Below are positions 53,144 through 61,748 of a stretch of 64,000 nucleotides of DNA, one piece after another. Source of the DNA: Bog-752 sp963799395 (GTDB lineage Bacteria > Actinomycetota > Thermoleophilia > UBA2241); contig CAWCWZ010000071.1 of assembly GCA_963799395.1 (NCBI GenBank), positions 1 to 64,000 on the forward strand. Reading direction: 5' to 3'. Both the position numbers and the translations under genes were made by a program. Below the pieces are notes generated by a model. The model made no database searches. It saw nothing but the letters and a program-made list of their open reading frames with translations, and had not been told where the DNA came from. Each line of letters starts with the position of its first letter. The stretch's first letter is position 1.

Positions 53144-54870
53144 TCCGGCTCCTCAGGGAGCGCCTGACACCCTACTGGCGCCAGATCGTTCTGGTGCTCG
53201 CCCTGCTGTTCGTGCAGACGATCACCAACCTCTACCTGCCGACGCTCAACGCCGACCTCATCAACAACGGCATCGTCAAGGGCGACACGCACTACATCGT
53301 GGTCACGGGCGCCTTCATGCTGGGCGTCACCCTGATGCTGGTGATCGCCACCGTCATCGCCGTCTACTGGGGCTCCAAGACGGCCATGGCCTTCGGCCGC
53401 GACGTGCGCGCCCTTCTGTTTCGCAAGGTACAGAGCTTCTCGCAGGCCGAGCTCAACCACTTCGGCACGCCCTCGCTGATCACGCGATCGACCAACGACG
53501 TCCAGCAGGTGCAGATGGTCGTGCTGATGATGCTCAACCTGACGCTCGCGGCGCCGATCATGGCCATCGGCGGCATCATCATGGCGCTGCGCCTCGACGT
53601 GCCGCTCTCGAGCGTGATCCTGGTGGCCGTGCCGGTGATGGGCGTCTTCATCGGCCTCGTGGTGACCCGTGCCCTGCCGCTCTTCAGGTCGATGCAGAAG
53701 AAGATCGACCGCATCAACCAGGTCACGCGCGAGGTGCTGAGCGGCGTCCGTGTGATCCGCGCCTTCGACCGCGTCGGCTACGAGGAGCAGCGCTTCGACG
53801 TGGCCAACGACGACCTCACCGGGACGACTCTGCGGGTGACGCGGCTGTTCGCCGTCATGATGCCGACCCTGACGCTGATCCTGAGCCTGTCGACGGTGGC
53901 CATCATCTGGTTCGGCAGCATCCAGGTCGCCAACCACGGCATGCCGATCGGCGACCTGACCGCCTTTCTCACCTACATCCTGCAGATTCTGATGTCGGTG
54001 CTGATGGCGACCATCATGCTCGTCATGGTGCCGCGGGCGTCGGCTTCGGCCGAGCGCATCCAGCAGGTGCTGCACGCCGAGATCTCGGTCACCGATCCCG
54101 AGGCGTCCGTGGTCGACGTGCCCGCCCGCGGCCACGTCGAGTTCAGGGATGTGGAGTTCCGCTACCCGGGCGCTCAAGACCCCGTGCTTTCCCACATCTC
54201 CTTCACGAGCGGCCCCGGCGAGGTGACCGCCATCGTCGGCAGCACCGGCAGCGGCAAGAGCACCCTCATCAACCTCATTCCCCGCTTCTACGACGTCACC
54301 GCCGGCGGCGTCTACGTGGACGGCGTCGACGTGCGCGAGATGGAGCTGCAGGACCTGTGGCACAGGATCGGGCTGGTGCCCCAGAAGGCGTTTCTGTTCA
54401 GCGGCACGGTGGCCGACAACCTGCGCTACGGCGACGAGGAGGCCTCGGACGCGGAGCTCTGGCACTTCCTCGAGACCGCCCAGGGCACCGACTTCGTGAG
54501 CGAGATGCCCAAGGGCCTCGAGGCGCCGGTCGACCAGGGTGGCGCCAACGTCTCGGGTGGGCAGCGCCAGCGCCTCGCCATCGCCCGGGCGCTCGCCAAG
54601 AAGGCCAGGATCCAGATCTTCGACGACAGCTTCTCGGCGCTCGACTTCACGACTGACGCCCGGCTGCGGGCGGCCCTCAAGAAGGAGACGACCGACGCGG
54701 CCGTGATCATCGTCGCCCAGCGCGTCGGCACCGTCATGCACGCCGATCAGATCATCGTGCTCGAGGACGGCACCATCGTCGGCAAGGGCACCCACGAGGA
54801 CCTCTTGAAGACGAGCGAGACCTACCGCGAGATCGTGGAGTCGCAGCTCGGCGCGGAGGGCGTGGCATGA
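53140..54870 (+). CDS. heterodimeric ABC exporter, degenerate-site subunit
   Basis: Half-exporter of 576 aa with six helices and an ATPase. Walker A is GSTGSGKSTLI, the signature NVSGGQRQRLAIA, and Walker B IQIFDDSFSALD, where Asp replaces the catalytic Glu. That change marks the subunit forming the inactive ATP site in heterodimeric exporters of the TM287/288, BmrCD and TmrAB type. It is coupled to marR (GTGA) and overlaps the next gene (ATGA), its predicted partner. It likely exports drugs or lipids. Confidence 0.92.
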   Translation: MIRLLRERLTPYWRQIVLVLALLFVQTITNLYLPTLNADLINNGIVKGDTHYIVVTGAFMLGVTLMLVIATVIAVYWGSKTAMAFGRDVRALLFRKVQSFSQAELNHFGTPSLITRSTNDVQQVQMVVLMMLNLTLAAPIMAIGGIIMALRLDVPLSSVILVAVPVMGVFIGLVVTRALPLFRSMQKKIDRINQVTREVLSGVRVIRAFDRVGYEEQRFDVANDDLTGTTLRVTRLFAVMMPTLTLILSLSTVAIIWFGSIQVANHGMPIGDLTAFLTYILQILMSVLMATIMLVMVPRASASAERIQQVLHAEISVTDPEASVVDVPARGHVEFRDVEFRYPGAQDPVLSHISFTSGPGEVTAIVGSTGSGKSTLINLIPRFYDVTAGGVYVDGVDVREMELQDLWHRIGLVPQKAFLFSGTVADNLRYGDEEASDAELWHFLETAQGTDFVSEMPKGLEAPVDQGGANVSGGQRQRLAIARALAKKARIQIFDDSFSALDFTTDARLRAALKKETTDAAVIIVAQRVGTVMHADQIIVLEDGTIVGKGTHEDLLKTSETYREIVESQLGAEGVA

Positions 54871-56873
54871 GCAGTCCTCAGCCGCCGTCGTCCGAGAGCA
54901 AGGGACCGCGGAGCGACCAGGCGCTGCGGCCGCCCCCCAGGCCGCGTGGCCCCGGCGGCGGCGGACCGGCTGGAGCGCTCGCCCGGCCGACCGAGAAGGC
55001 CAAGGACTTCCGCGGCACGCTCAAGCGCATCGTGGGCATGCTCAGGCCCGAGCGCGCTCGCATCATCATCGTCCTGCTGCTCGCCGTCGTGAGCGTGACG
55101 TTCGCCGTCCTCGGTCCCAAGATCATGGGCAACGCCGTGAACATCCTCTACGAGGGCATCGCCAGCAAGAAGCTGCCGGCCGGCGTGACGCAGGCGCAGG
55201 CCGTCGCCGGGCTCAGGCTCAAGGGCGAGTCGACGCTGGCGGACATGCTGTCGGCCATGCATCTTCACCCGGGCCACGGCGTCGACTTCGGCGCCATCGG
55301 GCGCACTCTGCTGCTGCTGGTCGGCATCTACGTGCTGAGCGCGCTCTTCGGCTGGGGCCAGCAGTACATCATGGCCGGCGCCGCCCAGCGCACCATGTTC
55401 CGCCTGCGCCGCGACGTCGACTTGAAGCTCGCGCGCCTGCCGCTGCGCTACTTCGACGACCACTCTCGCGGCGATGTGCTCTCCCGCATGACCAACGACA
55501 TCGACAACATCTCGCAGTCGCTGCAGCAGAGCCTCACGCAGATCATCACGTCGGTGCTCACGATCATCGGGGTGCTCATCATGATGCTCACGATCAGCCC
55601 GCTGCTCGCCGCCATCTCGGTGCTCTGCGTGCCGCTCTCGTTCGTTCTGACCCTCATCATCGCCAAGCGTTCGCAGAAGCAGTTCGCGGCGCAGTGGCAG
55701 CACACCGGCGACCTCGGCGGCCACGTCGAGGAGATGTTCACGGGCCACAACGTAGTCAAGGTCTTCGGCCGCCAGGACGAGGCGGTCGCGACCTTCGACG
55801 AGCACAACCAGCAGCTTTACCAGGCGAGCTTCAGGGCGCAGTTCATCAGCGGCATCATCCTGCCGGTGATGAACTTCGTCAGCAACTTGAACTACGTGGC
55901 GATCTGCGTGGTCGGCGGCCTCGGGGTCGCCAACGGCACGATGCTGCTCGGCGGTGTGACGGCCTTCATCCAGTACACCCGGCAGTTCACCATGCCGATC
56001 ACGCAGGTCGCCAGCATCATGAACGTGCTGCAGTCGACGGCGGCCTCGGCAGAGCGTGTCTTCGAGCTGCTCGACGAATCCGAGGAGGCGGCCGACCCGG
56101 CCGCGCCGGTCGTGCTCGAGCATACGCGCGGTCACATTACGCTCGAGGACGTGTCGTTCCGCTACCTGGCCGACACGCCGCTGATCGACGACCTGGACCT
56201 GGACGTGCGGCCCGGTGAGACCGTGGCCATCGTCGGCCCGACGGGCGCCGGCAAGACCACCCTGGTGAACCTCCTGCTCCGTTTCTACGAGATCGACCAC
56301 GGCCGGATCACGATCGACGGCGTCGACGCGCACGACATGAGGCGCAGCGACCTGCGCGACCTGTTCGGCATGGTGTTGCAGGACACCTGGCTGTTCACCG
56401 GCACGATCCACGAGAACATCGCCTACGGGCGCGAGGGCGCGACCGAGGATGAGGTGCGGGCCGCCGCCCAGGCGGCGCGCGTCGACCACTTCGTGCGCGC
56501 CCTCCCCGATGGCTACGACACCGTCCTGGACGACGACGCCACCGCCGTGTCGCAGGGCGAGAAGCAGCTCCTGACCATCGCCCGGGCGTTCCTGTCCGAC
56601 CCCGACATCCTCATCCTCGACGAGGCCACGAGCTCGGTCGACACGCGCACCGAGGTGCTCATCCAGGAGGCCATGGCCGAGCTCATGAAGGGCCGCACGA
56701 GCTTCGTCATCGCCCACCGCCTCTCGACCATCCGCGGCGCCGACATCATCCTCGTCATGGACCACGGGCACATCATCGAGCAGGGCTCGCACAAGGAGCT
56801 CATGGAGGCGCGCGGCTTCTACTACGACCTCTACGCCAGCCAATTCGAGGAAGCCCTCGAAGAAGCGTCGTGA
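54867..56873 (+). CDS. heterodimeric ABC exporter, partner subunit
   Basis: Half-exporter of 668 aa. A Pro/Gly-rich N-terminal extension of about 45 residues precedes six helices. There is a 60-residue external insertion after helix 1 (LPAGVTQAQAVAGLRLKGES). The ATPase has Walker A GPTGAGKTTLVN and an intact Walker B ILILDEATSSVD with catalytic Glu, but its signature is altered to VSQGEKQLLTIA. This pattern complements the degenerate Walker B of the upstream subunit, so one active and one inactive ATP site would form. Confidence 0.92.
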   Translation: MSSPQPPSSESKGPRSDQALRPPPRPRGPGGGGPAGALARPTEKAKDFRGTLKRIVGMLRPERARIIIVLLLAVVSVTFAVLGPKIMGNAVNILYEGIASKKLPAGVTQAQAVAGLRLKGESTLADMLSAMHLHPGHGVDFGAIGRTLLLLVGIYVLSALFGWGQQYIMAGAAQRTMFRLRRDVDLKLARLPLRYFDDHSRGDVLSRMTNDIDNISQSLQQSLTQIITSVLTIIGVLIMMLTISPLLAAISVLCVPLSFVLTLIIAKRSQKQFAAQWQHTGDLGGHVEEMFTGHNVVKVFGRQDEAVATFDEHNQQLYQASFRAQFISGIILPVMNFVSNLNYVAICVVGGLGVANGTMLLGGVTAFIQYTRQFTMPITQVASIMNVLQSTAASAERVFELLDESEEAADPAAPVVLEHTRGHITLEDVSFRYLADTPLIDDLDLDVRPGETVAIVGPTGAGKTTLVNLLLRFYEIDHGRITIDGVDAHDMRRSDLRDLFGMVLQDTWLFTGTIHENIAYGREGATEDEVRAAAQAARVDHFVRALPDGYDTVLDDDATAVSQGEKQLLTIARAFLSDPDILILDEATSSVDTRTEVLIQEAMAELMKGRTSFVIAHRLSTIRGADIILVMDHGHIIEQGSHKELMEARGFYYDLYASQFEEALEEAS

Positions 56874-57105
56874 CGGCCAACCATCGAGACATCGAGCGCT
56901 GCTCGGAGGTCTGGCGCGGCGCGCCTGCGTCGGCCAACGACGTGGCCCGCGTCGATCTGTGCATCGCGGCGGTCAGGTGCTCGTGGTCGAACGGCGGCTC
57001 CACGAACTCTACGTCCAAGCGCCCGAGCGTCGCGCGACAGTGCCGGCGACACACGCTGGCTCTTGCCCGGAAGGGCCACCTCCTTCGAGCGTGTCGCGAG
57101 CCCCG

Positions 57106-57969
57106 TCAACTCGTGTGGCGAACACCTCGCAGGAACTCACGCACGGTTGCGACAGCCTCCGCCTGCAGTCGCGCTTTGCCCTCCTCGTCTGATGGCTCCG
57201 CGAGGAATGAAGCGTACGCGTGAGGACCATCTTGCTTGATGTCCCGGAAACGGTCCTCCGCAAGCTCGAGAGCCTCCAGGACCTGCGCATGCGCTGCAAC
57301 AGGACTTGACGCCGCGGCCCGGCCGGCTGTGAGGGGGCCGCCGTCGCGGTTCAGAAGGGTGAACACCAGGTCATAGGCATCCTTGTTCTCGTGGCAATCC
57401 TGGAAGGCGAGGATCTTCAGTACGGTGTAAGGCAGCAAGTTGGCCACGCGAACCCCAACACGCGACATCCCGCCGCCGTCGAGGCGTTCTCCTTCGATGC
57501 TGCATTCGATGAAGTCGGCGCGGGCGAGCTGCGCTCCGCGGACGTTGAATGCTCCAAGTTTCGACCCGGTGGATTCGCCCTTCGGCCGATAGATCCGCCC
57601 ACGTGGAACTTGATCGGTCTCGCACAGGAACTCAACCTTCACCTTGACGCCGTCCACACTCCGAGACCAGCGAAAGCTCGGTTCCTCTTGCGCGAAGCAG
57701 GCCTTCTCGAGATTGCTCTGCAGCGTGCTGTAGGTTTCCGGCGCCTCATCACCTAAGGCGAGACCTATGACCAGGTCGACATCCGTAGTGCCGACATGCG
57801 CGTGCGCACCCTCCGGCAGGCGACCGACCAGGTATCGAGGCGCCAGACCACCGGCCAAATAGATTCGCTGTCCCCAGGGTCCCAGATCTCCCAGCAGTGT
57901 GAGCAGCACGCGCTCACACCGACCGGTCGTCGCTTCGTCGTAGTCGGTGTGGTGCGCCCGCGGGGTCAA
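57106..57969 (-). CDS. AbiEii-type nucleotidyltransferase toxin
   Basis: Nucleotidyltransferase-fold protein of 287 aa. Its nucleotide site reads YLAGGLAPRYLVG followed by TTDVDLVIGL (the two metal Asp residues in DVD). Later VLKILAFQDCHENKDAYDLV matches the K-x(n)-KDxYDL motif of AbiEii. Such toxins transfer nucleotides, in studied cases to tRNA ends. TTG 57969 overlaps the stop of the upstream antitoxin-like gene as TTGA. Toxin function is inferred from family and pairing. Confidence 0.78.
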   Translation of the reverse strand: MTPRAHHTDYDEATTGRCERVLLTLLGDLGPWGQRIYLAGGLAPRYLVGRLPEGAHAHVGTTDVDLVIGLALGDEAPETYSTLQSNLEKACFAQEEPSFRWSRSVDGVKVKVEFLCETDQVPRGRIYRPKGESTGSKLGAFNVRGAQLARADFIECSIEGERLDGGGMSRVGVRVANLLPYTVLKILAFQDCHENKDAYDLVFTLLNRDGGPLTAGRAAASSPVAAHAQVLEALELAEDRFRDIKQDGPHAYASFLAEPSDEEGKARLQAEAVATVREFLRGVRHTS

Positions 57970-59003
57970 AAGCCGATGATCTCCCTACGCAGATTGTCGG
58001 CCTGTTCTCGACCCCGGCGTGGATTCGTACGCAAATCGAAATACAGCCGGAAGCGGTTAGCCAGCCAGAGGCCCTCTTTTCGCTCGGAGAAGGCAAGCGG
58101 CGTGTCACCCTTCGCCTGCAAGAAGACCAGATTATGCCCATCGCTGACCTGGTCGGCTCCGACAGCGTCACACAATTCGCGCTGCGCCGCAGCAGCGCTC
58201 ACCCATACCTCCACGACAGGTATTGCCGTTACGAAGGGGGCGACGAGGCTGGTCGCGGCAGCTCCCGTCAGCGCATAGTCAGTTCCAACAGCACCCAGGT
58301 TCTTTCCGAGCTGTCTGATCAACTGCTGCGGCGTTTGCGACAGCAGATGGGCGAGGGTCCGCGCAGGGTGCTCGTAGTTCTCCTCAGCCCAGAGATCAAG
58401 AAGTGCCGTTGGGTTGGTCACGCGGCGAACTCGAGCTGGTCCGCTCCCCTCCGCCGCGACGATCGCCTCGAGTTCCAGTCGGGCCAGGACACGGTGCGCA
58501 AAGCCGACCGAGATTCGTGCTTCCGTGGCCAGCTCCGAGACTTTCCAGTCGTGTTCCGGGTGGAGTAGAAGTGCCTGAGCAGCTACACCAGCCCTTCCTG
58601 CGAGCCGTGTCGGCACCGCCTTCGCGGAGCGTCGGCGAGCCTCCACATGAAAGAGGAGGCCCGGAAGCTCGATGTGCGCATTGCCAGAACCATCGACTAC
58701 CGCAATTCCGTGCTCAACCAGAATCTCCCGTGCTTCTTCGGTCGTCTCCTGGGCGACGAGAATCCGGCGGGTCTGGGTCTGAGCGGTCTGTTGAACAACG
58801 TGCCACGCAGTTGCTGCATTGACGCGTAGTTTGAACTCGACCGCGACGGGTGTTTCCGAGCCGCCGAACCGAAGGATTGCTGGGAGACCGCGATTCGCGT
58901 GGAGCGGCTCTGAACTCACCGTGAGGCCGGGGATTTCCCGCAACACTCGCAGTGCCTCAGACTCAAGCGGCCCTTGAATGTTTACTGATTCGCGCTTATT
59001 CAC
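57966..59003 (-). CDS. AbiEi-type antitoxin/transcriptional regulator
   Basis: Protein of 345 aa. The N-terminal domain has PVAVEFKLRVNAATAWHVVQ with an E-x-K pair like PD-(D/E)xK folds, and HGIAVVDGSGNAHIELPGLL as in AbiEi-family antitoxins. A winged helix follows (WKVSELATEARISVGFAHRV, LARLELEAIV) and a C-terminal domain predicted to face the toxin. GTG 59003 (MNKRESVNIQ) lies about 11 bases after the -10, so the transcript may be leaderless. The operator dyad covers this start, fitting autorepression. Confidence 0.72.
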   Translation of the reverse strand: MNKRESVNIQGPLESEALRVLREIPGLTVSSEPLHANRGLPAILRFGGSETPVAVEFKLRVNAATAWHVVQQTAQTQTRRILVAQETTEEAREILVEHGIAVVDGSGNAHIELPGLLFHVEARRRSAKAVPTRLAGRAGVAAQALLLHPEHDWKVSELATEARISVGFAHRVLARLELEAIVAAEGSGPARVRRVTNPTALLDLWAEENYEHPARTLAHLLSQTPQQLIRQLGKNLGAVGTDYALTGAAATSLVAPFVTAIPVVEVWVSAAAAQRELCDAVGADQVSDGHNLVFLQAKGDTPLAFSERKEGLWLANRFRLYFDLRTNPRRGREQADNLRREIIGF

Positions 59004-59041
59004 AGCGGTTGTGAATATAGCCAATTCCGTAAAAATTGCAA
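58997..59041 (-). promoter_or_regulatory. AbiE-type operon promoter and operator
   Basis: Minus-strand -35 TTGCAA (59041-59036) and -10 TATATT (59019-59014), 16 bases apart, are near consensus. A perfect dyad TATTCACA-N5-TGTGAATA (58997-59017) overlaps the -10 and the GTG start. The stretch is AT-rich compared with its surroundings. Confidence 0.75.
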
Positions 59042-59210
59042 GAGTCCGGCAGGGCCTTACGTCCGTGACCATGGACTTTGGTATCAGGCGAGTCTGCCGC
59101 TGCCATCGAACCTTTGATCGACGCATCGGTGGTGATGGGCCTCGTAAACGTGGCAGGTGTGTTCGAGCGGCTCCACTGTCCAGCGCGGAGTCAGCGCCGT
59201 TCTGGGGACC

Positions 59211-61178
59211 CTACCCTGACACCCTCTTGGCGGCCTTCTTGCGCTCCTCCGAGCTCAGCACGTGCTTGCGCATCCGTACCAGCCGCGGTGTGACCTCGAC
59301 GAGTTCGTCGGCGGCGATCCATTCGAGCGCCCCTTCGAGGGTGAGCGTGCGCACCACCTTGAGGCCGGCGTCGATGTCCTTGGTGGACTGCCGGTAGTTG
59401 CCGAGCTGCTTGCGCTTGGTCGGGTTGCAGAGCATGTCGTCGGCGCGCGAGTTCTCGCCCACGATCATGCCTTCGTAGACGCGCTCCATGGGGCGCACGA
59501 AGAGTGTCGCCCGCTGCTGCAGGTTCTCGAGAGCATAGCCGGCGGCCTCGCCGGCCGCCTGGCTCACCAGCGATCCGCGGTCGCGGCCCGGCAGGTCGCC
59601 GGCCCACGGGCCGTAGCCGACGAAGCGCGAGCTCATCACGCCCAGGCCGCGGGTCTCGGTGAGGAACTCGTTGCGGTAGCCGATCAGGCCGCGCGTCGTG
59701 ATGGTGAACTCTAGGCGCACCAGGCCGGTGAGGCTGGCGTGCATGCCGGTGAGCTCGCCCTTGCGCAGGCTGAGCGCCTGGATCACGGTGCCCTGGTAGT
59801 CGTCGGGGACGTCGATGACGAGTTCCTCCACCGGCTCCAGCAGGTGGCCACGGGCGTCGCGGTGCGTGATCACTTCGGGCTTGGACACACACAGCTCCAT
59901 GCCCTCGCGGCGCATCTCCTCGATCAGGATGGCGAGATGCAGCTCGCCGCGGCCCGAGACCTTGACGCCGTCGGGCCGCCCGAGGTCTTCGACGCGCAAG
60001 GCGACGTTGACGCGCAGCTCGCGTTCGAGGCGGTCCTTGATCTGGCGCAGCGTCACGGCGCGGCCGTCCTCACCGGCGAAGGGACCGTTGTTGACGAGGA
60101 AGAACATGCTGACCGTCGGCTCCTCGATCTCGAGCGGCGGCAGGGCGACGGCGACCGGGTCGAGCTCGGGGGCGGCCAGGGTGTCGCCGATGGCGATCTC
60201 GTCGGGGCCGGCCAGCCAGACGATGTCGCCGGCGGCGATCTCGTCGATCTCGCGGTTCTCGAGGCCGCGGGTGACCCACAGATGGGTGACCCGCGCGCTC
60301 TGCTCGCCGACGACCTCCCAGGCGTCGTCGTCGTCGCCGGCCGCGCGGCCGCGCGTCTCGCCGCGGCGCGTCTCGATCCGGCGGAGCTCGTCGCCGGCCG
60401 CGAGCCGGCCCTGCAGCACCCGCCCGCAGCCGATGCGGCCGATGTAGTCGCTCCAGGCCAGCGTGCTCACCTGCATGAGAAACGGCGCCTCCAGGTCGAC
60501 CCGGGGGGCCGGCACGGCGGCGGCGATCGTCTCGAAGAGGTCGCGCATGCCGGCGGCGGCAAGCTCGGCGCGCATCGCCGGCGACAGCGTACCGCCCTCG
60601 GCCAGATGCGCTTCGCGGTCGCGCTCCTCGCGGCGGTACTCGTCGATGTCGTTCACGATCCAGCCTTCGAGGCCCGAGCCGTAGAGCACGGGAAAGTCGA
60701 GCTGCTCGTTGGACGCGCCCAGCTCGACGAAGAGATCGAAGGTGGCGTCGAGGGCGCCCGACGGGTCGGCGTTGGGCCGGTCGGCCTTGTTGACGATGAC
60801 GATCGGCCGCAGGCCCAGACGCAGCGCCCGCATGAGCACGTAGCGGGTCTGGGGCATGGGACCCTCGTTGGCGTCGACCAGCAGGAGCACCGAGTCGACC
60901 ATGCTGAGCACGCGCTCGACCTCGCCGCTGAAATCGGCGTGGCCGGGCGTGTCGATGATGTTGATCAGGTAGTCCTGCCACTCGACGGTGCAGTGCTTGC
61001 TGCGGATGGTGATGCCGCGCTCGCGCTCGAGATCGTTGCTGTCCATGACGCGCTCTTCGACGTGGGCGTTCTCGCGGAACACCCGGGCGGCGCGGAAGAT
61101 GGCGTCGATCAGGGTGGTCTTGCCGTGGTCGATGTGGGCGATGATGGCGAGGTTGCGGATGTCCCTTGGGGCAGGCAC
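59211..61178 (-). CDS. typA: ribosome-associated GTPase BipA/TypA
   Basis: Translational GTPase of 655 aa that binds the 70S ribosome and assists 50S assembly and stress adaptation. G motifs: AHIDHGKTTL (G1), RERGITI (G2), DTPGHADF (G3) and NKADRPNA (G4). Domains V and CTD are present: GVKVSGRGELHLAILIEEMR, TRGLIGYRNEFLTETRG and KRKQLGNYRQSTKDIDAGLK, the last a BipA hallmark. GTG 61178 (VPAPRDIRNLAIIAH) fits the family start. Domain II carries a charged insertion (TRRGETRGRAAGDDDDAWEV), unusual in length. Confidence 0.95.
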   Translation of the reverse strand: MPAPRDIRNLAIIAHIDHGKTTLIDAIFRAARVFRENAHVEERVMDSNDLERERGITIRSKHCTVEWQDYLINIIDTPGHADFSGEVERVLSMVDSVLLLVDANEGPMPQTRYVLMRALRLGLRPIVIVNKADRPNADPSGALDATFDLFVELGASNEQLDFPVLYGSGLEGWIVNDIDEYRREERDREAHLAEGGTLSPAMRAELAAAGMRDLFETIAAAVPAPRVDLEAPFLMQVSTLAWSDYIGRIGCGRVLQGRLAAGDELRRIETRRGETRGRAAGDDDDAWEVVGEQSARVTHLWVTRGLENREIDEIAAGDIVWLAGPDEIAIGDTLAAPELDPVAVALPPLEIEEPTVSMFFLVNNGPFAGEDGRAVTLRQIKDRLERELRVNVALRVEDLGRPDGVKVSGRGELHLAILIEEMRREGMELCVSKPEVITHRDARGHLLEPVEELVIDVPDDYQGTVIQALSLRKGELTGMHASLTGLVRLEFTITTRGLIGYRNEFLTETRGLGVMSSRFVGYGPWAGDLPGRDRGSLVSQAAGEAAGYALENLQQRATLFVRPMERVYEGMIVGENSRADDMLCNPTKRKQLGNYRQSTKDIDAGLKVVRTLTLEGALEWIAADELVEVTPRLVRMRKHVLSSEERKKAAKRVSG

Positions 61179-61409
61179 GGCGGGGAGCTCTCTGTCGCTT
61201 TTCGTGACGGACGGACGATGAAGCGAGCCACGACGGCGCGGCGGCGCCGCCGCGGCTCGCTCGCCCTTCAGTGTACACGGTCCGCGACGCCGCCCGCTTG
61301 CGCCCAGCGGGCTCACAGGCTGGTGAACATCTCTTAATGCCTCGGGCGCGGTGACTTTCGCCCTGCGGGGGTAGAAGGCGACCAGCTCTCATGAACGAAG
61401 GAGGGACGA

Positions 61410-61598
61410 ATGTCCAGAAAAGTACTCGGCGGTGTCGTGGCCGTTGTGGTCCTGGCTCTGGCTGTCTGGCTGGTGCCGACCGCGTTCGGTAGCAGTGGCA
61501 CGACGAGCTCGACGACTTCGACCGTCACCACCGCGGCCAGCGCCTCGCCGGCGCCCCACACGGGCTGCACGCACGCGCCGACGACCGCTCCGCAGTAA
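61410..61598 (+). CDS. small secreted Ser/Thr-rich protein
   Basis: Protein of 62 aa. ATG 61410 has AAGGAGG 6 bases upstream. A signal peptide (KVLGGVVAVVVLALAVWLVP) is followed by a short mature part rich in Ser, Thr, Ala and Pro with one Cys (PHTGCTHAP). No family is recognised. It is followed by a very strong hairpin shared with the converging protease gene. Confidence 0.65.
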   Translation: MSRKVLGGVVAVVVLALAVWLVPTAFGSSGTTSSTTSTVTTAASASPAPHTGCTHAPTTAPQ

Positions 61599-61650
61599 GC
61601 GCGGCGGCCGGCGGGAGCCGGCCGCGAGGCGACGGTCGCCCGCAAGATGG

Positions 61651-61689
61651 CGAAGGGGGGCGGCTCCCGCAGGGAGCCGCCCCCCTTCG
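61651..61689. terminator. 18-bp perfect bidirectional terminator
   Basis: Bases 61651-61668 pair perfectly with 61672-61689 around a GCA loop. It lies between two converging genes and ends in TTCG/TCTG on the plus side. Confidence 0.85.
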
Positions 61690-61748
61690 TCTGTCGTCGT
61701 CCAGTTGTCTGTCGTCGCCGCGCCGCTCGCGCGCCGCCGGCCGGACCG

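Noticed and set aside
56870..57223. A small gene overlapping the ABC exporter stop (GTGA)
   Set aside because: Although the overlap looks like coupling, the composition is Arg/Ser/Ala-biased, no family fits and it runs into the toxin gene on the other strand.
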